NCBI RefSeq assembly: GCF_013170805.1
Contig: NZ_CP051293.1
Span: forward strand, 4,718,001-4,782,000
DNA: 64,000 bases
Origin: Mesorhizobium sp. NZP2077
GTDB taxonomy: Bacteria > Pseudomonadota > Alphaproteobacteria > Rhizobiales > Rhizobiaceae
Reading direction: 5' to 3'
The first letter of the stretch is position 1, and the number at the start of each line of letters is the position of its first letter. Shown piece by piece: positions 26,144 to 34,697 of the stretch. Under the pieces are notes generated by a model. The model did no database searches, had not been told where the DNA came from, and was given only the letters and a program-made list of their open reading frames with translations. Made by a program: the position numbers and the translations under genes.

Positions 26144-26245
26144 AAAGCGCGTCGCGTTGAAGCGGATTCATGCGACGCGCTTTGGGTCCTTGTTTTGATG
26201 CATGCCGTTCTGCCAAACCGAGGTCAATTTTGGGCGAGATGCAGT
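26144..26245. repeat. Rhizobial intergenic palindromic element
   Basis: AAAGCGCGTCGCG at 26144 pairs with TGCGACGCGCTTT ending 26183 (12 of 13 positions), with a 14-base loop. It is followed by a tail (TTGTTTTGATGCATGCCGTT, then ACCGAGG, then GGGCGAGATGCA) that I recognise as recurring between genes in Mesorhizobium-type genomes. It lies between convergent genes and may double as a terminator. Confidence 0.65.
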
Positions 26246-26294
26246 AGGGCCGGAGCAGACTGATGGCTCGGTTGGCCCGCGAGCCTCAATTATC

Positions 26295-27224
26295 TCAGCC
26301 CTTCGCCAGCAGTGCTTCGACTTCCTGCAATGTCGGCATCGACGGTGCCGTGCCGGGGCGCGTCACCGAAATGCCGGCAACGGCGCAGGCGAAGCGTACA
26401 GCCTGCAGCGGCTCCACGCCGCGCGACAGCGCTGCGGCGAAGCCGCCATTGAAAGCATCCCCCGCACCGGTGGTCTCGACGACCGGCCCGGCGCTGATGG
26501 CGGGGATATGCTCGGAGCGGTCCTTCGTGTGCAGCAACGCGCCCTTGTCGCCGAGCGTGACGATGACCGTGCCGACGCCCTTTTCGAGCAGCTTGCCGGC
26601 GGCGGCGCGAGCGTCATCGACCGAGGAGACTTTCATCCCGGTCAATTCCTCGGCCTCGGTCTCGTTCGGCGTGAGATAGTCGCAGAGCGTGTAGATGCGG
26701 TCGGGAAGCTTTGCCGCGGGAGCGGGGTTGAGGATGGTGGTCACCCCTGCTCCGCGCGCGATCTCCAGCGCCCGCATCGCGGCATCGATCGGCTGTTCGA
26801 GCTGCGTGACAAAAACGCCGGCGCCACGGATCAGATCGGCGTTGGCCTCGATATCGGCCGGCGAGATCAGCATGGCCGCACCGGGACTGACGATGATGGC
26901 GTTGTTGCCGCTGCCCTCCTCGACGAAGATGTAGGCCGCACCCGTATAGCTGTCAGGCGTGTCGATGACGGCGCTCTTCACACCGGCATCCTGCCAGGTC
27001 CGCTTGGCCATGTCGGCGAAGGCATCGACGCCAAGCCGGGTCAGGAAGGTGGTGTCGGCGCCGAGCTTGCCGGCGGCAACGGCCTGGTTCGACCCTTTGC
27101 CGCCCGGACCCAGCTTGAACGAATTGCCGAGGATCGTCTCGCCCATGCGCGGTTGGCGATCGGCGCGATAGGCGGTGTCGGCGACAAAGACGCCCAATAC
27201 GATGACAGGCTTGCTGGTGGCCAT
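26295..27224 (-). CDS. rbsK: Ribokinase-type PfkB sugar kinase
   Basis: 309 residues with both PfkB signatures: GPGGKGSNQAVAAGKLGAD near 38-56 and TTGAGDAFNGGFAAA near 250, where the Asp of GAGD is the catalytic base. It phosphorylates a sugar, ribose by closest family resemblance, in the cytoplasm. ATG 27224 lies 4 bp after the stop of the mutarotase gene, so the two are co-translated. The surrounding transporter and isomerase genes leave the true substrate open. Confidence 0.88.
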   Translation of the reverse strand: MATSKPVIVLGVFVADTAYRADRQPRMGETILGNSFKLGPGGKGSNQAVAAGKLGADTTFLTRLGVDAFADMAKRTWQDAGVKSAVIDTPDSYTGAAYIFVEEGSGNNAIIVSPGAAMLISPADIEANADLIRGAGVFVTQLEQPIDAAMRALEIARGAGVTTILNPAPAAKLPDRIYTLCDYLTPNETEAEELTGMKVSSVDDARAAAGKLLEKGVGTVIVTLGDKGALLHTKDRSEHIPAISAGPVVETTGAGDAFNGGFAAALSRGVEPLQAVRFACAVAGISVTRPGTAPSMPTLQEVEALLAKG

Positions 27225-27228
27225 GCTG

Positions 27229-27681
27229 CTACTCCGCATCCGGCGGCACGACGCCCTTGCGGAAGGCGAAGCAGCCATAGAAGCGGCGTTCACCGGTCTG
27301 GATGACGCAATAGGCCTGCTTGGCGCGCTCGTAGAAGGCGTAGCGCTCGACGGAAATCATCGGCCAGGCCTTGCCTTCGGCCTTGTCGATCTCCTTTTGC
27401 ACTTCCTTCTGCACCGGCGGAATCTCGTCCGGCTTGCCGACGATTTCCATGCGCGCCGCGGAATCGTCGACGAACGTATCCAGCGGATAAAGCGATAGCA
27501 CCGCCTTCACCACTTGCGCCGCCGACGCGTCGATGCGCAGCAGCTTGCCGTGCACGGTCCGCTTCGCCACCGAATCCGACGGGAAATTGGTGTCGGCGAT
27601 GATCAGGTCATCGCCATGGCCCATCGCCCGCAATGCCTGCAGCACGTCGGCATTGAGCAGCGGATTTATGCCTTTGAGCAT
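27229..27681 (-). CDS. RbsD/FucU family sugar mutarotase
   Basis: The 150-residue protein interconverts anomers or ring forms of a sugar. The N-terminus MLKGINPLLNADVLQALRAM and HGDDLIIADTNFPS are family hallmarks; the C-terminus has RYAFYERAKQAYCVIQTGE and ends RRFYGCFAFRKGVV. These features are nearer FucU (L-fucose mutarotase) than RbsD. It lies between the MalK-like ATPase gene (57 bp upstream) and the ribokinase gene. Confidence 0.9.
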   Translation of the reverse strand: MLKGINPLLNADVLQALRAMGHGDDLIIADTNFPSDSVAKRTVHGKLLRIDASAAQVVKAVLSLYPLDTFVDDSAARMEIVGKPDEIPPVQKEVQKEIDKAEGKAWPMISVERYAFYERAKQAYCVIQTGERRFYGCFAFRKGVVPPDAE

Positions 27682-27738
27682 GATAGTCCTCGTGAAGTCC
27701 GTTTGAGATCAGAGACGTTGAGATCAGAGACGCCGAGA

Positions 27739-28797
27739 TTAGAGACGCTTGCCGGTCTCGGCGTCGAAAAGATGGATCTGGTCGAGCCTCGGCTTCAGGG
27801 TCAGCGTGTCGCCGGGCTTGAAGTCGTGGCGTTCACGGAACAGTGCCACCATCTCGCCCTCGCCGAAGCGCAGGAACACCAGCGTTTCCGAGCCGGTCGG
27901 CTCGACCACCGAAATCTTCGCCGCCACACCATCGGGATAGATCTCCAGATGTTCCGGGCGCACGCCATAGACGACGGCCTGCCCGTCCTGCGCGGCGCTG
28001 TTCGGGGCAATCGGGAACAGCGTGCCAGCAATCTCGACGCCCAACCTGTCGCCCTTGCGCATGACCCCCTTGAGCAGGTTCATCGAAGGCGAACCGATGA
28101 AGCCGGCGACGAACAAATTGGCTGGCCGGTCGAACAGTTCCAAAGGCGCGCCGACCTGCTCGATGCGGCCGTCGCGCATGACGACGATCTTGTCGGCCAT
28201 GGTCATCGCCTCGATCTGGTCGTGGGTGACGTAGATCGTGGTGGTCTTCAGGCGCTGGTGCAGTTCCTTGATCTCAGTGCGCATCTGCACGCGCAGCTTG
28301 GCGTCGAGATTGCTGAGTGGCTCGTCGAACAGGAACACCTGTGGATTGCGCACGATGGCGCGCCCCATCGCCACGCGCTGGCGCTGGCCGCCGGAGAGTT
28401 GCCGGGGATAGCGCTTCAGATAGGGATTGAGGTCGAGGATGTCGGCGGCGCGCTTGACCCGCTCGGCGACCTCGGCCGGATCGGTTTTGCGCAGCTTGAG
28501 GGCAAAGGCCATGTTCTGCTCCACCGTCTTGTGCGGGTAGAGCGCGTAGTTCTGGAATACCATGGCGATGTCGCGCTTGGCCGGCGGCAGATGATTGACG
28601 ACGCGGTCGCCGATGGCGATCGTGCCGCCGGAAACGGTCTCCAGCCCGGCCACCATTCTGAGCAGCGTGGACTTGCCGCAACCCGAGGGGCCAACCAGCA
28701 CCACGAACTGTCCGTCGGCGATGTCGACGCTGACCTCATGTAGAACCTTGACGGTTCCAAACGCCTTGGCCACCTTGCTGATTGCGACTTGAGCCAT
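27739..28797 (-). CDS. CUT1 sugar ABC transporter ATP-binding protein (UgpC/MalK-like)
   Basis: 352 residues: a nucleotide-binding domain with Walker A GPSGCGKSTLL, signature LSGGQRQRVAMGRA, Walker B VFLFDEPLSNLD and switch VTHDQIEA, then a MalK-type OB-fold tail from about residue 240. It powers import through the permeases encoded divergently from 30.8 kb. ATG 28797 begins the normal family N-terminus (MAQVAISKVAKAFG); an upstream in-frame start lacks support. Confidence 0.93.
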   Translation of the reverse strand: MAQVAISKVAKAFGTVKVLHEVSVDIADGQFVVLVGPSGCGKSTLLRMVAGLETVSGGTIAIGDRVVNHLPPAKRDIAMVFQNYALYPHKTVEQNMAFALKLRKTDPAEVAERVKRAADILDLNPYLKRYPRQLSGGQRQRVAMGRAIVRNPQVFLFDEPLSNLDAKLRVQMRTEIKELHQRLKTTTIYVTHDQIEAMTMADKIVVMRDGRIEQVGAPLELFDRPANLFVAGFIGSPSMNLLKGVMRKGDRLGVEIAGTLFPIAPNSAAQDGQAVVYGVRPEHLEIYPDGVAAKISVVEPTGSETLVFLRFGEGEMVALFRERHDFKPGDTLTLKPRLDQIHLFDAETGKRL

Positions 28798-29073
28798 CGT
28801 CCTCCCTCTCGTTGCGGTGAAGCTAGCCAACGCCAACGGCAAGGGCAAGTCGGTCTCTTATAGATAAAAATCCATTCTCGTTGACACGGCATCCCGTTGT
28901 GCGAATAGTGATAGTTGCCAATCCGAACGCCGGACCTTTCACCCGGAAAGCGGAACTCCAGGCGACGCAGGGTGGGGTCCCACGTCCCCGTTTTATCGAG
29001 GAGAACCGCCAACGTCTCGGCGTCCGAAATATTGGCATATCAATTCACGGCTTTGTTCTGGGAGGAATGGTAG

Positions 29074-30741
29074 ATGAGAGTCGGTCTTTACGAGAAAATG
29101 GTCGGCGCGGGAGCCACCCGGCGCGACATATTGAAGGGTGCGGCCAGCATGGCCGCCATCGCCGCCGCATCCGGCGCCGGGCTTGGCGCGTTCACGCGTC
29201 CGGCCTCCGCCGCCAGCGAGCTGCGCACGAAAATCCTGCAGATCCCCGGTGTCGGCAAGGGTCAGCCAACCGACGCCGACTTCCAGAAGGTCGGTGAGCT
29301 TTGCCTTGAGGCAACCAAGGCCAACGTCAAGGAAGGCGAATTCGCCGGCGTTGAGCTGACCTTCATGGGTCTCAACAACCAGAACCTGCACAACGTGCTG
29401 TTCCGCGGCTTCCTGAAGCCGTGGGAAGCCTATACCGGCGCCAAGATCAGTTGGATCGACCTGGCGCAGGCCGACTACAACGCCCGCCTGCAACAGTCGA
29501 TCGCCACCGGCACCGTCGACTTCGACATCATCGAGATGGGCGCGCCGTTCGAAGGCGATGTCTGCGGCAAGGGCCTGACGTCAGAGATGCCCGACTGGGT
29601 CAAGAAGCAGATCGATTTCGACGACCTGGTCAATTATCTGAAGCCGCCGGTCGGTACCTGGGACGGCAAGCAGTATCGTGTGACCATCGATGGCGACACA
29701 CACAATTTCAACTACCGCACCGACGTGTTTGCCGATGCCGACCTTGCCAAGCAGTGGAAGGACGGTGGCGGGGCCGGCGAATGGGGCGTGCCGAAGACCT
29801 GGCAGCAGGTGCAGGCCGTCACCAAGTTCCTCAAGGGCAAGAAATTCAAGGGCCAGGACGTCTATGGCTATCTTGACGCGCCCAAGCCCTGGGGCGGGTT
29901 CGGCTTCTACTTCCTCGGCAGCCGCGCCACGGCCTACGCCAAGCACCCCGACGACAAAGCCTGGCTGTTCGACGCCGATACGATGAAGCCGCGCATCAAC
30001 AATCCGGCCTGGGTGCGCGCCATCCAGGACGTGATCGACGCGCTGCCCTCCGAACCGGCTGACCAGATCAACGCCGATCCGAACACCACCGGCTTCCAGC
30101 AGTTCCTGGCTGGCACCGGTTCGATGATCCCCTGGTGGGGCGACATCGGCTCCAACGTCAAGACCAACGATTCCTCGGTCATCGGCGACGTCACCGGCTT
30201 CTCGATCCTGCCGGGTTCGGACGATGTCTACAATTCCAAGACAGGCGCCTGGGAGAAGCTCGCCAGCGGGCCGAACTATTCGCCGAACTGCGCCTATCTC
30301 GGCTGGGGCGTCTATGTCATGGCCCGCGTCGACGCCGACGAGAAGAAGAAGAAGGCGGCATGGTCCGCCGCCGCCCATCTCGGCGGCAAGGACCTGTCGA
30401 TCTGGACGGCGATGTATCCGTCCGGCTTCCAGCCCTACCGCAACTCCCACTTCGATATTCCGGAATGGGTGGCGGCCGGCTACGACGAGGCCTTCATCAC
30501 TTCCTACCTCAAGTCGGAAGGCGATTCCTACAACCATCCGAACGCGGCGATCGAGCCACGCATCCCCGGCATCTTCCAGTACTATTCCGCCGCCGAGGAT
30601 ATTCTGGCCAACACCTTCGCCGGCAAGATGAAGGCACAGGAAGGCGCCGATGCCATCGCCGCCGCCTGGGAAAAGCTCACCGACCAGATCGGCCGCGAAA
30701 AACAAGTCAAGCTCTACAAGGCCTCGCTCGGCCTGGCCTGA
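29074..30741 (+). CDS. ABC transporter extracellular solute-binding protein, Tat-exported
   Basis: The 555-residue family 1 binding protein is larger than MalE. A twin-arginine motif TRRDILKGA (Arg16-Arg17) and a hydrophobic stretch ending PASA near 46 predict folded export by Tat. YRTDVFADADLAKQWKDGGG and the MIPWWGDIGSN region are typical of the PotD/UgpB-like superfamily. GGAGG 8 bp upstream fixes ATG 29074. It heads a plus-strand operon with two permeases and a small membrane protein, and its ATPase is encoded divergently. Confidence 0.9.
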   Translation: MRVGLYEKMVGAGATRRDILKGAASMAAIAAASGAGLGAFTRPASAASELRTKILQIPGVGKGQPTDADFQKVGELCLEATKANVKEGEFAGVELTFMGLNNQNLHNVLFRGFLKPWEAYTGAKISWIDLAQADYNARLQQSIATGTVDFDIIEMGAPFEGDVCGKGLTSEMPDWVKKQIDFDDLVNYLKPPVGTWDGKQYRVTIDGDTHNFNYRTDVFADADLAKQWKDGGGAGEWGVPKTWQQVQAVTKFLKGKKFKGQDVYGYLDAPKPWGGFGFYFLGSRATAYAKHPDDKAWLFDADTMKPRINNPAWVRAIQDVIDALPSEPADQINADPNTTGFQQFLAGTGSMIPWWGDIGSNVKTNDSSVIGDVTGFSILPGSDDVYNSKTGAWEKLASGPNYSPNCAYLGWGVYVMARVDADEKKKKAAWSAAAHLGGKDLSIWTAMYPSGFQPYRNSHFDIPEWVAAGYDEAFITSYLKSEGDSYNHPNAAIEPRIPGIFQYYSAAEDILANTFAGKMKAQEGADAIAAAWEKLTDQIGREKQVKLYKASLGLA

Positions 30742-30756
30742 TCGTAGCGTGAACCT

Positions 30757-30786
30757 GGGGTCCGGCGACGAGAGCCGCCGCACCCC
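30757..30786 (+). other. Intercistronic hairpin after binding-protein gene
   Basis: GGGGT-CC-GGCG pairs with CGCC-GC-ACCCC across an 8-base loop, giving an interrupted stem with no T-run. Like the hairpin at 21582 it follows a binding-protein gene and probably limits 3' decay of that message. Confidence 0.5.
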
Positions 30787-30840
30787 GTCCTGACCGGCGT
30801 GGCCGGTCGCGAAGTGCCTTTTGCAAAACGGACGAGACGC

Positions 30841-31962
30841 GTGGCTGACCAGACTTTGCCCACCAATGATTGGCCGGCAAACGCCGTCCCATCCGACCTC
30901 ATCCCGCCAGGCCGCAAACGCCTCGGCTGGGCGCTGATGGCGGCTGCAACGCTCGGCCTGCTGGCAACGATCCTTGTTCAGATCCTTTGCAAGAGCGAAG
31001 TCGACACGATCGGCTTCGAGACCTGGCGTCCCGTCGTCTATGCCTATGTGCTGTGGGGCGTGGCGATCGGCATCGGCCAGGTGCTGACGCGTGGCGAGGA
31101 CGGCCAGCGCGCGCTGTTCCTGCTGCCGGCGCTGCTCTTCACGATCGCCATGGTGATCTTCCCGACGCTGTTCGGTTTCTACATCGCGCTGACCGACTGG
31201 AACCTTTCCTCCTTCAGCGGCCGCAGGTTCAACGGGCTCGACAATTTCTGGCAGATGCTGGCCGATCCCTACTATCGCAATGCGCTGTTCAACATGGTTC
31301 TCTACGTGCTCGCCGTGCTGGTCGAGTATGTCATCGCCTTCGGCCTGGCGCTGCTGCTCAACGCGCAGATCCGGGCGCGAAAGTTCTTCCGCGTCGTCTT
31401 CCTGATGCCGCTGATGCTGTCGCCCGTGGCGGTGTCGTGGATGGTCGGCAAGTCGCTGATGGAATATCGCTTCGGACCGGCAGCCACACTGGCGCGCCAT
31501 CTCGGCTGGGAAAACCCGGCGTTCTTCTCGGATCCGATCATCGCCCGCATCTCGATCATGGTGCTGGATGCCTGGACCTTCATCCCGTTCATGATGATCA
31601 TGCTGCTCGCCGGCCTGCAGGCGATGTCACGCGAGATCCTCGAAGCGGCACGGGTCGACGGCGCCAATGCGTGGCAAACCTTCTGGCAGGTCACCTTCCC
31701 GCTGATGCTGCCGGTGTCGGTGACGGCGGTCATCCTGCGCATCATCTTCAAGCTGAAGCTGGCCGACATCATCATCACGGTGACATCAGGCGGGCCTGGC
31801 GGCGCCACCGATTCCGTCTCCAGTTTCATCTACCGCGAATATCGCGACCGCTCGAATGTCGGTTACGGCACCATGCTGGCGATGGCCTATCTGGTCATCA
31901 TCGTCGTGTTCGTGACCTGGCTCTTGAAATTCGCCAACCGCTTCGTGCGCAACGTCAACTGA
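30841..31962 (+). CDS. Sugar ABC transporter permease (MalF type)
   Basis: 373 residues, about eight membrane helices. The first pair (WALMAAATLGLLATILVQIL and YAYVLWGVAIGIGQVL) precedes the standard six-helix core. The ATPase-contact EAA loop reads ILEAARVDGANAWQTFWQVT. It pairs with the MalG-type permease encoded 11 bp downstream. The start is uncertain: GTG 30841 follows GGACGAG; GTG 30799 is also in frame. Confidence 0.88.
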   Translation: MADQTLPTNDWPANAVPSDLIPPGRKRLGWALMAAATLGLLATILVQILCKSEVDTIGFETWRPVVYAYVLWGVAIGIGQVLTRGEDGQRALFLLPALLFTIAMVIFPTLFGFYIALTDWNLSSFSGRRFNGLDNFWQMLADPYYRNALFNMVLYVLAVLVEYVIAFGLALLLNAQIRARKFFRVVFLMPLMLSPVAVSWMVGKSLMEYRFGPAATLARHLGWENPAFFSDPIIARISIMVLDAWTFIPFMMIMLLAGLQAMSREILEAARVDGANAWQTFWQVTFPLMLPVSVTAVILRIIFKLKLADIIITVTSGGPGGATDSVSSFIYREYRDRSNVGYGTMLAMAYLVIIVVFVTWLLKFANRFVRNVN

Positions 31963-31973
31963 GCGGTGGGATC

Positions 31974-32891
31974 ATGAGCGTTCAAACCACCGAATACACC
32001 GTCTCCGAAATCCGCTCGCCGGCGAGCTTCATCACCAGCCGTATCTTCATCTACGGCGCGCTTGTCTTCTGGGCCTTCATCTGCCTGTTCCCGATCTACT
32101 GGACGATAACGACCTCGTTCAAGTCGGCGGTCGACGTCACGCAGGGCCATCTCATCCCCTTCATCGACTTCCAGCCGGATTGGAAGGGCTGGCGTTCGCT
32201 CGGCCTCTCGCCGGACTCGATCTTCCAGACCTCCACGGTGCGTGACGAGTTCTTCAAGCGCTTCATGAATTCGGTCATCACCTCGGTTGGGGCGTCGAGC
32301 CTCGCCATCGTCATCGGCAGCCTCGCCGCCTACGGCCTCACGCGCTACCGCTATCACTTCGCCTGGTTCAAGAACGAGGATATCTCGTTCTTCTTCCTGT
32401 CGCAGTTGATCCTGCCGCCCGTGGTGCTGGCATTGCCCTTCCTGGTGCTTTACCGGGAGGTTGGACTGCTCGACACGCGCATCGGGCTGATCCTGCTCTA
32501 TACGCTGATGGTGCTGCCGATCGTCATCTGGATCATGCGCGACCAGTTCAACTCGATCCCCGTAGAGCTTGAGGAAGCAGCCCTCGTCGATGGGCTGTCG
32601 ATCTGGGGCGCGTTTTTCCGCATCGTGATGCCGATCGCGCTGCCGGGCATGGTCGCGGCCTTCATCCTCGCGATGGTGCTGTGCTGGAACGAGTATTTCT
32701 TCGCCGCGCTTCTGACCTCGACCGACGCCAAGACCATTCCCGTCATGGTAGCGAGCCAGACCGGCTCACAAGGCATCAACTGGTGGTCGATGGCAGCGCT
32801 TGCCACGGCCGCGATCGCGCCGCTGGCCGTTATTGGCATCGCGCTGGAACGCTATCTCATCATGGGCATGACCGCGGGAGCCGTGAAGTAG
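31974..32891 (+). CDS. Sugar ABC transporter permease (MalG type)
   Basis: 305 residues with six helices and the EAA loop LEEAALVDGLSIWGAFFRIV. WAFICLFPIYWTITTSFKS at the N-terminus is typical of the second CUT1 permease. It forms the channel with the MalF-type partner. The next gene starts 2 bp after its stop, so the small membrane protein is part of the same operon. Confidence 0.92.
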   Translation: MSVQTTEYTVSEIRSPASFITSRIFIYGALVFWAFICLFPIYWTITTSFKSAVDVTQGHLIPFIDFQPDWKGWRSLGLSPDSIFQTSTVRDEFFKRFMNSVITSVGASSLAIVIGSLAAYGLTRYRYHFAWFKNEDISFFFLSQLILPPVVLALPFLVLYREVGLLDTRIGLILLYTLMVLPIVIWIMRDQFNSIPVELEEAALVDGLSIWGAFFRIVMPIALPGMVAAFILAMVLCWNEYFFAALLTSTDAKTIPVMVASQTGSQGINWWSMAALATAAIAPLAVIGIALERYLIMGMTAGAVK

Positions 32892-32893
32892 TC

Positions 32894-33208
32894 ATGGCCG
32901 GCCCATATTGGTTCGCACGCAATATCCGGGTCGGTTATGTCGGACGCGACCGCTACGGCAAGGGCGTCATGCCCATCGCCTGGCAGGGGCGCGCCGTCGT
33001 TGCCGGTTTCGTCGTGGCCATGCTGTTTGGCGGGGTGATCATGCTGCTGATCGGCTTGTACACACGGTTTTTTGCACTCGGCATAGCGATCTACGTCACC
33101 CTGGCCTTTGGCGGCGCCGGCACCTTCCTCTGGGCCGTGGTCACCAAAAGCGATCCGGACAAATCGATCGCCGAGTACCGGGCGGAGCGGCAGAAAAACC
33201 GGGCTTAA
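32894..33208 (+). CDS. Small two-helix membrane protein of a sugar ABC operon
   Basis: The 104-residue protein has a basic N-terminus (WFARNIRVGYVGRDRYGKG), two membrane helices (VVAGFVVAMLFGGVIMLLIG and FALGIAIYVTLAFGGAG) and a charged tail. I know no function. Its tight spacing to the permease gene suggests an accessory of the transporter. It ends overlapping the convergent creatininase-family gene by 4 bp. Confidence 0.75.
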   Translation: MAGPYWFARNIRVGYVGRDRYGKGVMPIAWQGRAVVAGFVVAMLFGGVIMLLIGLYTRFFALGIAIYVTLAFGGAGTFLWAVVTKSDPDKSIAEYRAERQKNRA

Positions 33209-33948
33209 GCCTTCAGGATAGCGCGCAGGTGGTCCAGGATCATGGCGACGCCCTTTTTACCGAGTTCCGCCGAGGCATCCTTGGCATCAGCCGTGTACCA
33301 GCCTGTGTTGTCGGCGAAGCGGGCGGCATCGACGGCCTCCGGACATAGCGCCAGCATCAGCGACGTCTCGCCGATGCCGGCATGGTCGAACGGATACTTG
33401 CCGTTCATGGCGGCGGGCATCAGCGGATGCACCTGCACCCAGTTGAAGAAATTTTCCCCCGCGGCATGTCCGGCATAATAGTTGGCCATCGTCTCAGAGC
33501 CCCACCAGCCCTCGCCGCGCTGCTTCTCGAGGAAACGGAAGATCGCCTGCCTGCCGGCGGTCTTGAAGGCGAGGTCGGTCGGCATGCCGGCGGCGAAGTT
33601 TTCCGTCTGGTGATGGATGATGGCGTGGATGTTGCGGAAGCCGACGCGCAACAGGCTGTAGAACAGCTCCTCGCCGAACGGCGCCAACTGATTGCCGCCG
33701 ACCTGCACCGAGCCTGTGCCTTCAGGCGCCGCCACCGCGTAGCTCGCCGCACCGTAGTGGAAGGATGGCAGGATGACGACGTCCCTCTCCTTCTCGAACA
33801 GTTCCAGCGTCTTGATGACGGCCAGCGTGTCCATGCCGACGGCCATGTGCTCGCCATGGTATTCGAGCACGCCGAGCGGCAGGGCGACCGGCCAGTTCTC
33901 GGTGATCGCCTTGCGGATCTGGTGCGGCAGCATCAGCTCATAGCGCAT
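33205..33948 (-). CDS. Creatininase family protein
   Basis: 247 residues of the creatininase/ArfB/MftE amidohydrolase fold. The first metal motif is clear (PLGVLEYHGEHMAVGMDT, with Glu, His and Asp ligands), and HYGAASYA follows. The second motif, usually NGHGGN or GHYEN, reads IHHQTEN here, so one metal ligand may be changed. GIGETSLMLALCPEAVD is conserved in the family. It follows the SIS gene after 3 bp. A role in opening a ring or amide of the imported sugar derivative is a guess. Confidence 0.82.
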   Translation of the reverse strand: MRYELMLPHQIRKAITENWPVALPLGVLEYHGEHMAVGMDTLAVIKTLELFEKERDVVILPSFHYGAASYAVAAPEGTGSVQVGGNQLAPFGEELFYSLLRVGFRNIHAIIHHQTENFAAGMPTDLAFKTAGRQAIFRFLEKQRGEGWWGSETMANYYAGHAAGENFFNWVQVHPLMPAAMNGKYPFDHAGIGETSLMLALCPEAVDAARFADNTGWYTADAKDASAELGKKGVAMILDHLRAILKA

Positions 33949-33951
33949 GGT

Positions 33952-34518
33952 CTATTCCATGTTGGTGTGGCGGGCGCGCATGGCTTCGGGCGAGGCACCG
34001 GTCAGCGATTTGACCTTCAACACCATCACCTCGAACAGCAGGAACAGCGCGCCTTCGAACACCGAGCCCATCGGCAGCACCGAAGTCTTTTGCGGCCCCT
34101 GGTCATTGGCCATGGTCTGCGCCGGGATGAGCAGCGTGAAATCGGCCAGTTTTGCCGCACTACCTTCGGCCTGAGCGGTCAGTAACAGATTGGTCGCGCC
34201 GGCTTCGCGCGCGATGCGCATCAAGGTGAGCACCGTCGAAGTTTCTCCCGGTCCGGAACTGGCCAGGAAGACGTCGCCTGGGCCCAGCGGCGGCGTGGCC
34301 ATGTCGCCGACCACCGAGACCGGCAGGCCGAGATGATAGAGCCGCATGGCGAAACCCTTGACCTGCAAGGCCTCGCGGCCGCAGCCATAGACGACGATCT
34401 GCCCGGCATCGGCCAGCAGCTTGCAGGCGGCGTCGATGCGGTCCTCATCCACCCGCGCCAGCACGGCGCCGAGTTCGCTGAGCGCGGTCTTGAACAGATT
34501 TTCGCTTCGGTCGCTCAC
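33952..34518 (-). CDS. SIS-domain sugar isomerase-like protein
   Basis: 188 residues with one SIS domain: QIVVYGCGREALQVKGFAMR near 40-59, VFLASSGPGETSTVL near 83-97, and a conserved C-terminal FEGALFLLFEVMV. Similarity is to 6-phospho-3-hexuloisomerase (HxlB) and related phosphosugar isomerases. It starts with GTG and is coupled to the creatininase-family gene. Next to a PfkB kinase and a mutarotase it may isomerise the phosphorylated sugar. Confidence 0.82.
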   Translation of the reverse strand: MSDRSENLFKTALSELGAVLARVDEDRIDAACKLLADAGQIVVYGCGREALQVKGFAMRLYHLGLPVSVVGDMATPPLGPGDVFLASSGPGETSTVLTLMRIAREAGATNLLLTAQAEGSAAKLADFTLLIPAQTMANDQGPQKTSVLPMGSVFEGALFLLFEVMVLKVKSLTGASPEAMRARHTNME

Positions 34519-34697
34519 GGCAAAAACATCCTCGAAATCGTCCTGGGATTTTCCACGAACGGCTTGATTTCGTTCATGCTAGCAACCGCGAAAATGCGTG
34601 TCCAACACTGCGCGGCGCTTTTGCTTGATCACAGGCATGATAGTGTCATGTCAGACAAATCAGCTCAGACAGATTAACCCCGGGAAACCTGCAGGAC

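Noticed and set aside
28881..28909. TTGACA with AATAGT as promoter of the binding-protein operon
   Set aside because: The -35 is perfect and spacing is 17 bp, but the -10 is poor and the 160-bp leader makes it uncertain.
30870..32891. Fusion of both sugar permeases in one long frame
   Set aside because: The first half is out of frame with the real MalF-type permease; the second permease has its own ATG at 31974.
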